Shown piece after piece: positions 40,329 to 48,891 of a DNA stretch of 64,000 bases; the stretch's first letter is position 1, and the number at the start of each line of letters is the position of its first letter. Source of the DNA: Dinoroseobacter sp049800775 (GTDB lineage Bacteria; Pseudomonadota; Alphaproteobacteria; Rhodobacterales; Rhodobacteraceae); the NCBI RefSeq assembly GCF_049800775.1, contig NZ_JBNAFR010000004.1:124001-188000 (forward strand), written 5' to 3'. Position numbers and translations under genes: made by a program. The notes beneath the pieces were generated by a model that was not told the origin of the DNA, did no database searches, and worked only from the letters and a program-made list of their open reading frames with translations.

Positions 40329-41171
40329 ATGCATATCGCACCATTTGACAATGAAAACAAACCGATCGTCGACGTAGATGATGCATTGGTTCCGCTGAAC
40401 TACTTCAACATCGTCAAGCTCAAGAAGAGCGAAAGCTTCGGCTATGCGGTCCCGGGCTACGAGACCTGCATCGTCCCGGCCACCGGCCTGATCGATGTGA
40501 GCGCGGGCGGGTTTTCCGCCGCCAAGCTCGGCGGGCGCGGCGTCGATGTCTGGGATGGTGAGCCCGAGGGCGTCTATGTCCCCACCGGGATGGAGGCGCG
40601 CTTCACCTGCCTCTCGGACAGCGCCGAGGTCTTCATCGCCGGGGCCAAGTTCGACAAGGTGCTCGAGCCCTTTGCCGTGCGCGCCGACGAGCTCGATCTG
40701 GTGCAATACGGCTCGGATGACACCAAGACCCACCGCAAGATCAAACATATCCTCGGGGCCAACCAGCATGAGCGCGTCGGGCGGTTGCTGGTGTCCGAGC
40801 TCTTCACCGTGGGTGCGGGCGGTTGGTCAGGCTTTCCGAGCCACAAGCATGACACGGATCGTCTGCCGGACGAGACCCGCCATGACGAGACCTACAATTT
40901 CCGGTTCAAGCCGAATTACGGCTCGGGGCTGCAGATGCTCCAGCGCGAGGACAACAAGCCCGGCGACGCCTATCACATCATGGATGGCTCCACGATCTGC
41001 ATCGACAAGGGCTATCACCCCTGTGCCGCCCTGCCGGGCTACGAGATGTATTACTTCACCATCCTCGGCGGGCTCAGCCAGCGCAGCCTGAAGCAGTATT
41101 TCCAGCCGACCCACGCAGAACAGCTGCACACGATCCCGGGCATCATGGACATGGTGGCGAAGTTCAAATGA
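40329..41171 (+). CDS. IolB/KduI-family protein, second IolB-like isomerase
   Basis: 280 residues, bicupin of the IolB/KduI family but divergent. It shares the metal-site layout (GFPSHKHDTDRLPDE, then DETYNFRFKPNYGSGLQML, DKGYHPCAALPGYEMYYFTI) with the canonical IolB at 21874-22680, yet loses the YHRxNPxxGF and YTDD blocks. AAGGATAAGC precedes the ATG. It ends within the start of the aldolase gene (ATGA). It may act on a different keto-uronate, or be the main isomerase for this operon. Substrate is open. Confidence 0.82.
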   Translation: MHIAPFDNENKPIVDVDDALVPLNYFNIVKLKKSESFGYAVPGYETCIVPATGLIDVSAGGFSAAKLGGRGVDVWDGEPEGVYVPTGMEARFTCLSDSAEVFIAGAKFDKVLEPFAVRADELDLVQYGSDDTKTHRKIKHILGANQHERVGRLLVSELFTVGAGGWSGFPSHKHDTDRLPDETRHDETYNFRFKPNYGSGLQMLQREDNKPGDAYHIMDGSTICIDKGYHPCAALPGYEMYYFTILGGLSQRSLKQYFQPTHAEQLHTIPGIMDMVAKFK

Positions 41172-42010
41172 CCCTCGCGACGCTTTCCGATGTTCTGCAA
41201 CCCGCGCTCAAGGGCGGCTATGCGGTGGGCGGGCTCGTCTGTCTCGGCTGGGAGGATATGCGCGCCTATGTGGCCGCCGCCGAGGCCGAGCGCCTGCCGG
41301 TGATCCTGCAGGCTGGGCCCTCCTGCCGGGCCCATACGCCCCTGCCCGTTCTGGGCCGCATGTTCCGCCACCTCGCCGAGAGCGTTTCGGTCCCCGTGGT
41401 GGCCCATCTCGACCACGGTTACAGCTTTGACGAATGCCGCGAGGCGCTCGATAGCGGTTTTACCTCGCTGATGTTCGATGGCTCGAAACTGCCGCTGAGC
41501 GAGAATATCGCCCAGACCGCGCTGATCGCCGAGATGGCGCATCGGGCCGGGGTCTCTTGCGAGGGCGAGATCGGCTTTGTCGGCTATTCCGACGGCGCCG
41601 CCAGCCAGGGCACGCACCCGGCCGAGGCTGAACGCTTTGCCTTTGAGACCGGGGTGGATGCCATGGCGATCTCCGTGGGCAATGTCCACTTGCAGCAGAA
41701 CCGCGAGGGCGGGCTGGACGAAGCGCGGATCGCCGAGATCGACGCCCGGACCGAAGTGCCCCTGGTGATCCATGGCGGCTCCGGCGTGCCGATTGAGCAG
41801 CGCGCCCGGCTCGCGCGCGGGACGTCCATCTGCAAGTTCAATATCGGAACCGAGCTGCGCATGGCCTTCGGCAGCGCCCTGCGCAGCGCCGTGGCCGCCG
41901 ACCCGGACCGGTTCGACCGGGTGCAGATCCTGCGCGAGGTCGAAGCCCCTCTTGAGGCCGCCGCGCGGAGCGCCCTTCGCGCCCTCGCGCCAGAAAAGGA
42001 AATCGCATGA
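41168..42010 (+). CDS. Class II aldolase (fructose-bisphosphate aldolase family, IolJ-like)
   Basis: 280 residues, class II Zn-dependent TIM barrel. Asp-His pair in VVAHLDHGYSFDEC (about residue 80), CEGEIGFVGY, Zn His in SVGNVHLQQ (about 178) and IHGGSGVP (about 205), phosphate loop CKFNIGTELRMA. In the iol pathway it cleaves 2-deoxy-5-keto-gluconate-6-phosphate to dihydroxyacetone phosphate and malonate semialdehyde. Coupled to its neighbours by ATGA overlaps. Confidence 0.88.
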   Translation: MTLATLSDVLQPALKGGYAVGGLVCLGWEDMRAYVAAAEAERLPVILQAGPSCRAHTPLPVLGRMFRHLAESVSVPVVAHLDHGYSFDECREALDSGFTSLMFDGSKLPLSENIAQTALIAEMAHRAGVSCEGEIGFVGYSDGAASQGTHPAEAERFAFETGVDAMAISVGNVHLQQNREGGLDEARIAEIDARTEVPLVIHGGSGVPIEQRARLARGTSICKFNIGTELRMAFGSALRSAVAADPDRFDRVQILREVEAPLEAAARSALRALAPEKEIA

Positions 42011-42996
42011 AACTGGGACTTTTGGGATGTGGCCGGATCGGACAGGTCCATGCCCGCAGCCTGTCACGTATGGCCGGGGCGGATCTTGTGGCCGTGGCCG
42101 ACGCGATGCCCGCCGCCGCCGAGGCGCTGGCCGCGTCCAGCGGGGCCGAGATTCGTGCGCCAGAGGCCATCATCGCCGGCGCGGATATCGACGCGGTGAT
42201 CATCGCCACGCCCACGACCTTGCATTACGATCAGATCCACGCCTGTGCCGCGGCGGGCAAGGCGATCTTTTGCGAGAAGCCCATCGATCTGAGCGCGGAG
42301 CGCGCCGCCGAGTGCCGCGAGGCCGTGGCCGCCGCAGGCGTGCCGTTTCTGACCGCGTTCAACCGGCGGTTCGATCCGAGCTTTGCCCATCTGCAGGCCC
42401 AGCTCCGCGCCGGGGCCATCGGCACTATCGAGCAGGTGATCATCACCTCGCGCGACCCCGCCCCGCCCCCGATCTCGTATATCGAGAGCTCGGGCGGGCT
42501 GTTTCGAGACATGATGGTCCATGACCTCGACATGGCGCGCTTTCTTCTGGGCGAAGAGCCGGTGGAGCTCTATGCCGTGGGCTCTTGCCTTGTGGATCCC
42601 GAGATCGGCGCGGCGGGCGATGTGGACACCGCCGCCGTGACCCTGACCACGGCGAGTGGCAAGATCTGTCAGATCACCAATTCGCGCCGGGCGACCTATG
42701 GCTATGACCAGCGGATCGAGGTCCATGGCGCGGAGGGTATGCTGCAGGCCGCGAACCAGCCGAGCCATCTCGTGACCCGCGCCGGGGGCGATGGGTTCAC
42801 AGGCGCACCAACCATGGATTTCTTCCTCGAACGGTATGAGGCCGCCTATCTCGCCGAGATGACCCATTTCGTCGAGGCGGTGAGCTCGGGCGCGCCCCTC
42901 AGTGCCACGATCGAAGATGGGGTGGCGGCCCAAAGGCTCGCCGACAGCGCGGCCCGCGCCATGGCCTCCGGCGCGCCGATCCGGCTCACGGCGTAG
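42007..42996 (+). CDS. iolG: Inositol 2-dehydrogenase
   Basis: 329 residues, Gfo/Idh/MocA family. LGLLGCGRIGQVHARSL at the N-terminus, CEKPIDLSAERA near residue 95, and FRDMMVHDLDMARFLLG near 170 with catalytic Asp and His. This short form with FRDM-HDLDMAR is typical of IolG. NAD-dependent oxidation of myo-inositol to 2-keto-myo-inositol. Last gene of the rightward operon; no iolA is present downstream. Confidence 0.92.
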   Translation: MKLGLLGCGRIGQVHARSLSRMAGADLVAVADAMPAAAEALAASSGAEIRAPEAIIAGADIDAVIIATPTTLHYDQIHACAAAGKAIFCEKPIDLSAERAAECREAVAAAGVPFLTAFNRRFDPSFAHLQAQLRAGAIGTIEQVIITSRDPAPPPISYIESSGGLFRDMMVHDLDMARFLLGEEPVELYAVGSCLVDPEIGAAGDVDTAAVTLTTASGKICQITNSRRATYGYDQRIEVHGAEGMLQAANQPSHLVTRAGGDGFTGAPTMDFFLERYEAAYLAEMTHFVEAVSSGAPLSATIEDGVAAQRLADSAARAMASGAPIRLTA

Positions 42997-43008
42997 ACGC
43001 TCAGGCGG

Positions 43009-43027
43009 GGGCGCGCCGCGCGCGCCC
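43009..43027 (+). terminator. GC hairpin after iolG
   Basis: GGGCGCGC and GCGCGCCC pair around a 3-base loop, 12 bases after the iolG stop, with only TT following. A probable weak terminator. Confidence 0.45.
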
Positions 43028-43213
43028 TTCGCATCCGAACGTCCCCCGGGCCATTTTGTCGATTTTATGTTGAATATCTGGCCTATATCGGCAAAAATGC
43101 CGCTATCGGGCCACCATCTTCGTGATGCGGGGCCCTGGCGGGCGGTTTCCCTTGGGGCACGCTGGCCGGACGGTTAAGCTGACTCACCTATGCATGTTTG
43201 CGGAGACCACCAG

Positions 43214-43918
43214 ATGCACGCGCAAGATCCTCTTTCGGCTTCGGTTCCGTCTCCGGGCGATGGCTCGGCCACGCAGCGCGCCTATCACACCTTGCGCAAG
43301 ATGATCGTGACCGGCGCTTTGCAGCCGGGCGAGAAGCTCAAGATCGACGGGCTGCGCAAGCGGCTTGATACCGGCGCCTCGCCGATCCGCGAGGCCCTCA
43401 GCCTGCTGACCTCGGACTACCTCGTGGAGCGGATCGACCAGCGCGGCTTTCGCACCGCCGATGTCAGCGCCGAGAATTTCGACGAGATCCTGACCCTGCG
43501 CTGCACGCTGGAGGATCTGGCTCTGCGCGAAAGCCTCGCCGAGGCCAGCGAGGCCTGGGAGGAAGAGGTGGTTCTGGCCCATCACCGGATGAAGCGCGCC
43601 AAGGCGGCGCAGGACCCGGATTACGAATCCTTCCACAAGGGGTTTCACATGGCGCTGCTGTCCAATGCGCGCTCGCCGATCCTACTGAAATTCTGTTCTC
43701 AGCTCTACGACCTGAACATTCGCTACCGCTATCTGGCGGGCAGCGCGCTCAGCTACGGGCGGCGCGATGTGGGCGACGAACATGCGGGCATTCTGGCCGC
43801 CGTGGTCGCGCGGGATGTGGAGGCGGCGAGCACGCGGCTTCTGGATCACTATCGCAATACCGGCGCATTTCTCGCCGAGAGCCTTGGGGACAGTGCCGCC
43901 CCCAAGGTCGCCGAGTAG
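43214..43918 (+). CDS. GntR-family regulator, FCD subgroup
   Basis: 234 residues. HTH spans about residues 20-85 (QRAYHTLRKMIVTGALQPGE, KRLDTGASPIREALS). FCD domain has ALRESLAEA, DYESFHKGFHMALLS, and RDVGDEHAGILAAVVARDVE with likely metal His. GGAGA is 7 bases before the ATG at 43214; an ATG at 43190 lacks a ribosome site. Convergent with the intradiol dioxygenase operon, which it may control. Confidence 0.86.
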   Translation: MHAQDPLSASVPSPGDGSATQRAYHTLRKMIVTGALQPGEKLKIDGLRKRLDTGASPIREALSLLTSDYLVERIDQRGFRTADVSAENFDEILTLRCTLEDLALRESLAEASEAWEEEVVLAHHRMKRAKAAQDPDYESFHKGFHMALLSNARSPILLKFCSQLYDLNIRYRYLAGSALSYGRRDVGDEHAGILAAVVARDVEAASTRLLDHYRNTGAFLAESLGDSAAPKVAE

Positions 43919-43922
43919 CCCC

Positions 43923-44795
43923 TCAGGCCAGCGGCACGAGGGTCAGGTCGAAGGTGACGGCCAGATACGCATCGGCCACCTTGCCGGACAAGGCGAACCC
44001 CTCGCGCGGGAAGCTGCCCGCGGGCCGGGTCTCGTAGCGCATGACGAGATCCTCGCGCACCCCGAACACCGTATCCTGATCGAGATAGGGGTCATCCTCG
44101 GGGAAGACCTCGGTCACGAGCGGTTTGTAGCCCTCGGCCTCGACGATGTAATGCAGGTGCGAGGGCCGCCACGGGTGACGCCCGCAGGCGCGCAGGATAT
44201 CCCCCACCGGCCCGTCCGACGGCACGGTGTATTCAACGGGCCGCACGGTGGTGAAGGCATAGCGGCCGTCTTCGCCCACGGTCTGCAACCCGTGGAAGGA
44301 ATAAGTGTCCTGATCCGGATCCTGGCTGGAATAGAGCCCGTTGGGCGCGGTCTGCCAGATGTCGAGCGTGGCCCCCGGGATGGGCGTGCCATCGGGCGCG
44401 CGCACAACGCCCTCGGCCAAGAGGACCGGCGCATCGAAATCCTTGCGCATATCCCCACCCACGGCGAGCGGCGGCGATCCGGTGATGTGGAACGGCCCCA
44501 GCACCGAGGACGATGTCCCCTCCGAGGAGTTGTGCAGCATATCCACCAGCGATGAGAGCCCCAGCACATCCGAGAGCAACACGAACTCATGCCGCTCCTT
44601 GTCCGAGATCTCGCCCGCGCGCTCGAGGAACTGGATGCCCGTGTTCCACTCCGCATGGGTCAGGTTCGTCTCGCGGGCAAAGGCATGCAGGTGCCGGACA
44701 AGGCTGCCCATCACCTCGCGCAGGCGCGGATCCGTGTCGGCGCCCAGATAGCCCATGAACACATCGGTGATATTGTCTTTGGTCACATTCCGCAT
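43923..44795 (-). CDS. Intradiol ring-cleavage dioxygenase (hydroxyquinol/catechol 1,2-dioxygenase-like)
   Basis: 290 residues. An N-terminal helical dioxygenase_N domain (1-100, WNTGIQFLERAGEISDKERH) is followed by the beta-sandwich catalytic domain. Fe(III) ligands: Tyr in APNGLYSSQDPDQ (about 155), Tyr in VRPVEYTVPSDGP (about 189), and two His in RPSHLHYIVEAEG (about 213-215). It cleaves a catechol or hydroxyquinol ring between the hydroxyls. The N-terminal domain and length fit hydroxyquinol dioxygenase. Last gene of the leftward operon; a maleylacetate reductase is not present. Confidence 0.88.
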   Translation of the reverse strand: MRNVTKDNITDVFMGYLGADTDPRLREVMGSLVRHLHAFARETNLTHAEWNTGIQFLERAGEISDKERHEFVLLSDVLGLSSLVDMLHNSSEGTSSSVLGPFHITGSPPLAVGGDMRKDFDAPVLLAEGVVRAPDGTPIPGATLDIWQTAPNGLYSSQDPDQDTYSFHGLQTVGEDGRYAFTTVRPVEYTVPSDGPVGDILRACGRHPWRPSHLHYIVEAEGYKPLVTEVFPEDDPYLDQDTVFGVREDLVMRYETRPAGSFPREGFALSGKVADAYLAVTFDLTLVPLA

Positions 44796-44812
44796 GGGGC
44801 GGTCTCCTGTCG

Positions 44813-46117
44813 TCAGAGAAGGGCGAGGCTGAGGCCGGGGAAGCGGATCAGCAGGATCAGCACCAGCAGCATCACGAAGGCAAAGGGCAGCGCACCCAGG
44901 AACACATCCTTGAGCTTGATCCGGTCATCATCGAGCGTGGCCTTGATGACAAAGCAACTGAGCCCCAATGGCGGCGTCAGCAGCCCGATCTCGGCGGCGA
45001 CCACGGCCACGATCCCGAACCACACAAGGCTCAGCCCCATGTCGTCGATCAGCGGCAGGAAAAGCGGTACGACGATCAGGATGATCGAGGCCGTGTCAAG
45101 AATGGTGCCGAGAAACAGCATCAGCACCACCAACAGAACCATGATCCAGAAGAACGAGAAGTCGTTGGCCGCCAGGATATTCTGCAGCTCGTTGGGCAGC
45201 CCCGCGAGCCCCAGCATCCGGGCATACATCGAGGCCGCGGTGATCAGGAAGAGGATCGCCGCCGTGATATGCCCGGTCTCGATCACCGTCTCCCAGAAAC
45301 TGCGCAGATTGATCCGGCCTCGGACAGCCGCAATGATGATCCCCAAAAGCGAGCCCGCCGCCCCCGCCTCCACCGGCGTGGTCCAGCCCGTATAGATCCC
45401 ACCCAGCACCACGATGATCAGGCCGAGGATCGGCAGGGTCTTCACGGCGATCTCGGACCAGGGCATCAGGTCGCCTTCCTCCACCATCTCGCCGCCGACA
45501 AAGCCGGGGGTAAAGCGCCCCATGAACCAGATCGCCGCCACATAGGCCACGGCCAGCAAGAGACCCGGGATCACACCGGCGAGGAACATCTCGCCCACCG
45601 ATTGCTCGGCCACGAAGGAGTAGATGATCAGCATCGCCGAGGGCGGAATGATCATGCCGAGAACCGAGCTGCCCGCGACGACCCCCACGGCAAAGCGCGG
45701 GTTGTACTTGTGGCGCAGCATCTCGGGGACGGACATCTTGGAAAAGACCGAGGCCGAGGCGATGGACGACCCCGTCACAGCGGCAAAGACCGCGTTGGCA
45801 CCGACAGTGGCCATGCCGATCCCGCCGGTGATGCGCCGGAAGCCCTGGTTCATGACCGAGTAGATATCTGCGCCCAGCCCGGCCTTGGATACGATCAACC
45901 CCATGAAGGTGAAGAGCGGGATCGTGGCAAAGGTGTATTCCATCGCGCTGTCGCCGATGGCGATCTTCAGCAGCGCGAAGGACAAATCCATATTGTCGCG
46001 CATGATCCAGATCGCAAGGAAGCTCACGAGGCCGAGCGCGATGGGAATATACATCCCCAGATAGATCAGCACGATGATCGCGCCGATCGAGATGAGACCG
46101 ATATCGACGGGGGTCAT
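44813..46117 (-). CDS. dctM: TRAP transporter large permease (DctM type)
   Basis: 434 residues, about twelve hydrophobic segments, e.g. DIGLISIGAIIVLIYLGMYI and ILIVVPLFLPLIDDMGL. DctM hallmarks include GSSVLGMIIPPSAMLIIYSF and GLLTPPLGLSCFVI. It is the ion-coupled translocation subunit. It starts inside the DctQ stop (ATGA). Probably imports the organic acid or aromatic handled by the surrounding genes. Confidence 0.93.
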   Translation of the reverse strand: MTPVDIGLISIGAIIVLIYLGMYIPIALGLVSFLAIWIMRDNMDLSFALLKIAIGDSAMEYTFATIPLFTFMGLIVSKAGLGADIYSVMNQGFRRITGGIGMATVGANAVFAAVTGSSIASASVFSKMSVPEMLRHKYNPRFAVGVVAGSSVLGMIIPPSAMLIIYSFVAEQSVGEMFLAGVIPGLLLAVAYVAAIWFMGRFTPGFVGGEMVEEGDLMPWSEIAVKTLPILGLIIVVLGGIYTGWTTPVEAGAAGSLLGIIIAAVRGRINLRSFWETVIETGHITAAILFLITAASMYARMLGLAGLPNELQNILAANDFSFFWIMVLLVVLMLFLGTILDTASIILIVVPLFLPLIDDMGLSLVWFGIVAVVAAEIGLLTPPLGLSCFVIKATLDDDRIKLKDVFLGALPFAFVMLLVLILLIRFPGLSLALL

Positions 46118-46635
46118 GAGCCGCTTTCCTGATGCGGGGCGTTATCCCCGGTCTGCGTGAAGATGTGCAGGATGAAATGCACCGTGCAGAGGCAGGCGCT
46201 CAGGAAGATCACCAGCTTCACCGGCCACCAGGGCGCGGTGAACACGCCGGGCACGCCAAAGAAGTCCTTGGTGTTCCACATCTCGAGGAATTCGGGCCAG
46301 ATCGCGATGGCGACCAGCACCATGAAAAGCGCGCTGATCCCATCGATCACCCGGCTCAGGGCCCGGCCCACCCGGGGCTTGCGCCGCCGCATGAGCATCA
46401 GGAACCCGTCCGACCGGGTCAGCCGCCCCACGCGGATCACGTCCGGCAATTGCAGGAACACGATCAGCACCATGGAGAACTGCACGACCTCCACCGCGCC
46501 CAGAAAGGGCTGCGAGAAGACCCCGCGCGCGATGATGTCGTAATTGACCACGGCGATCAGGGCGATGACCACGAAGGTGCCAGCGGCATTGGCGGCCATG
46601 GCCACGCCGCTGGCGATTTTGGCGAACAAGCTCAT
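46114..46635 (-). CDS. dctQ: TRAP transporter small permease (DctQ type)
   Basis: 173 residues with four hydrophobic segments. VNYDIIARGVFSQPFLGAVE is the conserved DctQ loop, followed by MVLIVFLQLPDVIRVG. Partner of DctM; ends in its start codon. DctP ends 16 bases upstream. Confidence 0.9.
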   Translation of the reverse strand: MSLFAKIASGVAMAANAAGTFVVIALIAVVNYDIIARGVFSQPFLGAVEVVQFSMVLIVFLQLPDVIRVGRLTRSDGFLMLMRRRKPRVGRALSRVIDGISALFMVLVAIAIWPEFLEMWNTKDFFGVPGVFTAPWWPVKLVIFLSACLCTVHFILHIFTQTGDNAPHQESGS

Positions 46636-46651
46636 CCGGGGCCGTCAGAGC

Positions 46652-47740
46652 TCAGTTGACGGCGTCGTCATCGGACCAGTCGCGCACCGGGGTGAAGCCC
46701 GCCGCCTGCAACTTGCCCATGTAGGTGTTGAGCATCTGCGTGCCCGGCTGCCCGGCCGCGTCGAGGCTCGCCGCCCATTCGGCCGCGATATTCGGCATGG
46801 CGTTGGCCCAGGCGGCGCGCTGCTCCGGGTCCATCTCGACGATGGTGCCCCCTGCGGCGACATAGGCGTCGCGGCTGGCCTGCGCGCGGTCCATGGCGAT
46901 GCCTGCCACATGGTCGCGATAGGCCACGGCGACCTCCTGCAGGACCTCCTTGACCTCATCCGGGAGCTTCTCCCAGTAATCCTTGTTCACGGTGATCGTC
47001 TTGGAGTTCACCGCGCCCAGATCGGCCTTGAGCATATAGGGCGCCACCTCGGCGATCTTGAAGGTCGCGGCGGCCTCGGGCCAGAGCATCGCGCTGTCGG
47101 CCAGACCGGTCTGCACCATGTTGTAGAAATCGGTCAGACCGCCCCGCACGCCGGCGGCATTCTCGATCCCCTCCAGATAGCGCAGGTTCATCCCCGCGCC
47201 GGCGACCTTGGTCCCTTCGAGATCCGACAGCGCATTCACCGGCTCGCGCGAGAAGACCTGATAGGTGTCGAGCACCACGCCCGTGGCCAGATAGACCTGG
47301 TTCTGCGCGTCGAACTCGGCCTGCATCGCCGGATATTCCTTGGCGATCTCATCCACCGCCTTGGCCACGGCACGCGCATCGGAGGACACGAAGGGCGTGA
47401 CCGCCGCGAGCCCCTGGCTCGGCAGTTTCGAGCTGTGGAAGATGGTGGTGACGATGCCGATATCGCCCAGGCCCAGCTTCACGCCTTCGAGCACGCCCTT
47501 CGGCTTGACGATGGTGCCGCCATAGCTCTCCATCCAGTCCATCTCGTAATTGCCGGACATGGCGAGGCGCTTGTCGACCTCGGGGATGAAGAAGTTGGTG
47601 AACTCCTTCACCCAGAGCGCACGGGCCGGGTAGCCGTCGATCACGCTCACGCGGATCTTTTCCTGTGCCATGGTCGGAAGCGCGGTGGCCCCGATCAGAA
47701 GTGCCGCCAACGTGGCGCGGCGTGTCAGTTTGCTGAACAT
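46652..47740 (-). CDS. dctP: TRAP transporter substrate-binding protein (DctP type)
   Basis: 362 residues. Signal peptide FSKLTRRATLAALLIGATAL with cleavage at AQA. The mature protein shows the TRAP solute receptor pattern: GVLEGVKLGLGDIGIV, LSDLEGTKVAGAGMNLRYLE, GLADSAMLWPEAA and NKDYWEKLPDEVKEVL. GGAGGATACC precedes the ATG at 47740. The usual ligand Arg is plausibly the one in GMNLRYLE. A carboxylate ligand is expected, its identity unknown. Confidence 0.9.
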   Translation of the reverse strand: MFSKLTRRATLAALLIGATALPTMAQEKIRVSVIDGYPARALWVKEFTNFFIPEVDKRLAMSGNYEMDWMESYGGTIVKPKGVLEGVKLGLGDIGIVTTIFHSSKLPSQGLAAVTPFVSSDARAVAKAVDEIAKEYPAMQAEFDAQNQVYLATGVVLDTYQVFSREPVNALSDLEGTKVAGAGMNLRYLEGIENAAGVRGGLTDFYNMVQTGLADSAMLWPEAAATFKIAEVAPYMLKADLGAVNSKTITVNKDYWEKLPDEVKEVLQEVAVAYRDHVAGIAMDRAQASRDAYVAAGGTIVEMDPEQRAAWANAMPNIAAEWAASLDAAGQPGTQMLNTYMGKLQAAGFTPVRDWSDDDAVN

Positions 47741-47766
47741 GGTATCCTCCCTTGATGGCCCTTTGG

Positions 47767-48222
47767 TCAGGCCTTCCTCCAAATCGTTGTCAGTTCTGTT
47801 CCCGCCCCGGCAAACAGCTTGGCGAGGGGACAAAATTTCTCGACCTCGCGGGCGACGGTCTGCAATTCTTGGTCCGTTGCAGTGCCATCGCTGAGGACGG
47901 TCTGGGTGATGGCCTCGAAAGGCACATCGATCTCTTCGGCGAGCGTCACGCCCCGGCGGTCAAAGCGGCAGGTGACGCTGATGGCCAGATGGCCGATATC
48001 CACCCCGAGCCGTGTCGCGCATTTGTGCCCGATCACATTGGTACAGCCGATCAGCGCGCCAAGGGCCGTGTCCGTGGGCGTGGGCCCTGCATTGGTCCCG
48101 CCCCGCTCGGTCGGCTCGTCGATCGCGAAGGCCAGATCGCGGATGGTGACATCCGCCCGTGAGTGGCTGGGGCACTGCGCATCGGCCTTGAGCGTGACCG
48201 TGGGTTTCGGACGCAGCGCCAT
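47767..48222 (-). CDS. OsmC-family protein
   Basis: 151 residues, OsmC/Ohr fold. The two redox cysteines are visible: Cys in LGALIGCTNVIG (about residue 60) and Cys in VEKFCPLAKLF (about 131). Such proteins reduce organic hydroperoxides or act as thiol-dependent factors. It starts 3 bases after the RutE-like stop, so it is cotranscribed. It may protect against peroxides formed during aromatic oxidation; inference. Confidence 0.83.
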   Translation of the reverse strand: MALRPKPTVTLKADAQCPSHSRADVTIRDLAFAIDEPTERGGTNAGPTPTDTALGALIGCTNVIGHKCATRLGVDIGHLAISVTCRFDRRGVTLAEEIDVPFEAITQTVLSDGTATDQELQTVAREVEKFCPLAKLFAGAGTELTTIWRKA

Positions 48223-48225
48223 CGC

Positions 48226-48891
48226 TCAGATGATCTCGCAGATATCGTCAAAGCCAAAGCGCGGCAGTTTCTGGAACAGGGCGGTTTCATCCGCATAGCC
48301 GATATTGCACAGGAAATTGGACTTCCAACCGTTCTCGGCAAAGAACTCCTCATCCACGATGGCATTCGAGAAGCCCGACATCGCCCCCACATCCAGCCCC
48401 ATGGCCCGGGCCGCGATCATGAAATACGCGCCCTGCAGGGTGGAATTGCGATAGGCCGTGTCATGGGCATAGTCCGGCTTGCCATCAAAGAGCGGCTTGC
48501 GATCTTCGTGAGGGAACAGAAAGTCGAGCTTGCGCCAGTAATCCGGATCCCAGGCGATGATCGCCGTGACCGGAGCCGCGCGCATCTTCTCGACATTCTT
48601 GGGCTTGAGCGACTTGGCCAGCCGGGTCTTCGCCGCATCGGTCGTCACGAAAATGAACCGTGCCGGGCAGGTGTTCATGCTGGTCGGGCCGTTGATCGTG
48701 ATCTCGTAGAGCGTACGCAGCATCTCTTCGCTGACCGGCTTGTCGGTCCAGGCGTAATGCGAGCGCGCGTCGCGCAGAATCAGGTCGATCGCGTCATCAT
48801 CGAGCCGTGGTTTGCGCGCGCGCAGGGACCGCACGGCCTCCTGCGCCTGCGCCCGCAGCGCGTCGAGGGATTGATCGCCCTCCCCCATCAT
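48226..48891 (-). CDS. Nitroreductase-fold protein, RutE/malonic semialdehyde reductase-like
   Basis: 221 residues, FMN-dependent nitroreductase fold of the RutE/HadB group. Motifs: LRDARSHYAWTDKPVSEEML, TINGPTSMNTCPARFIFV, LQGAYFMIAARAMGLDVGAM and FLCNIGYAD. RutE reduces malonic semialdehyde to 3-hydroxypropionate. Malonate semialdehyde is also a product of the nearby inositol pathway, so a role there is conceivable. Two adjacent ATGs (48891, 48888) overlap the FAH stop. Confidence 0.83.
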   Translation of the reverse strand: MMGEGDQSLDALRAQAQEAVRSLRARKPRLDDDAIDLILRDARSHYAWTDKPVSEEMLRTLYEITINGPTSMNTCPARFIFVTTDAAKTRLAKSLKPKNVEKMRAAPVTAIIAWDPDYWRKLDFLFPHEDRKPLFDGKPDYAHDTAYRNSTLQGAYFMIAARAMGLDVGAMSGFSNAIVDEEFFAENGWKSNFLCNIGYADETALFQKLPRFGFDDICEII

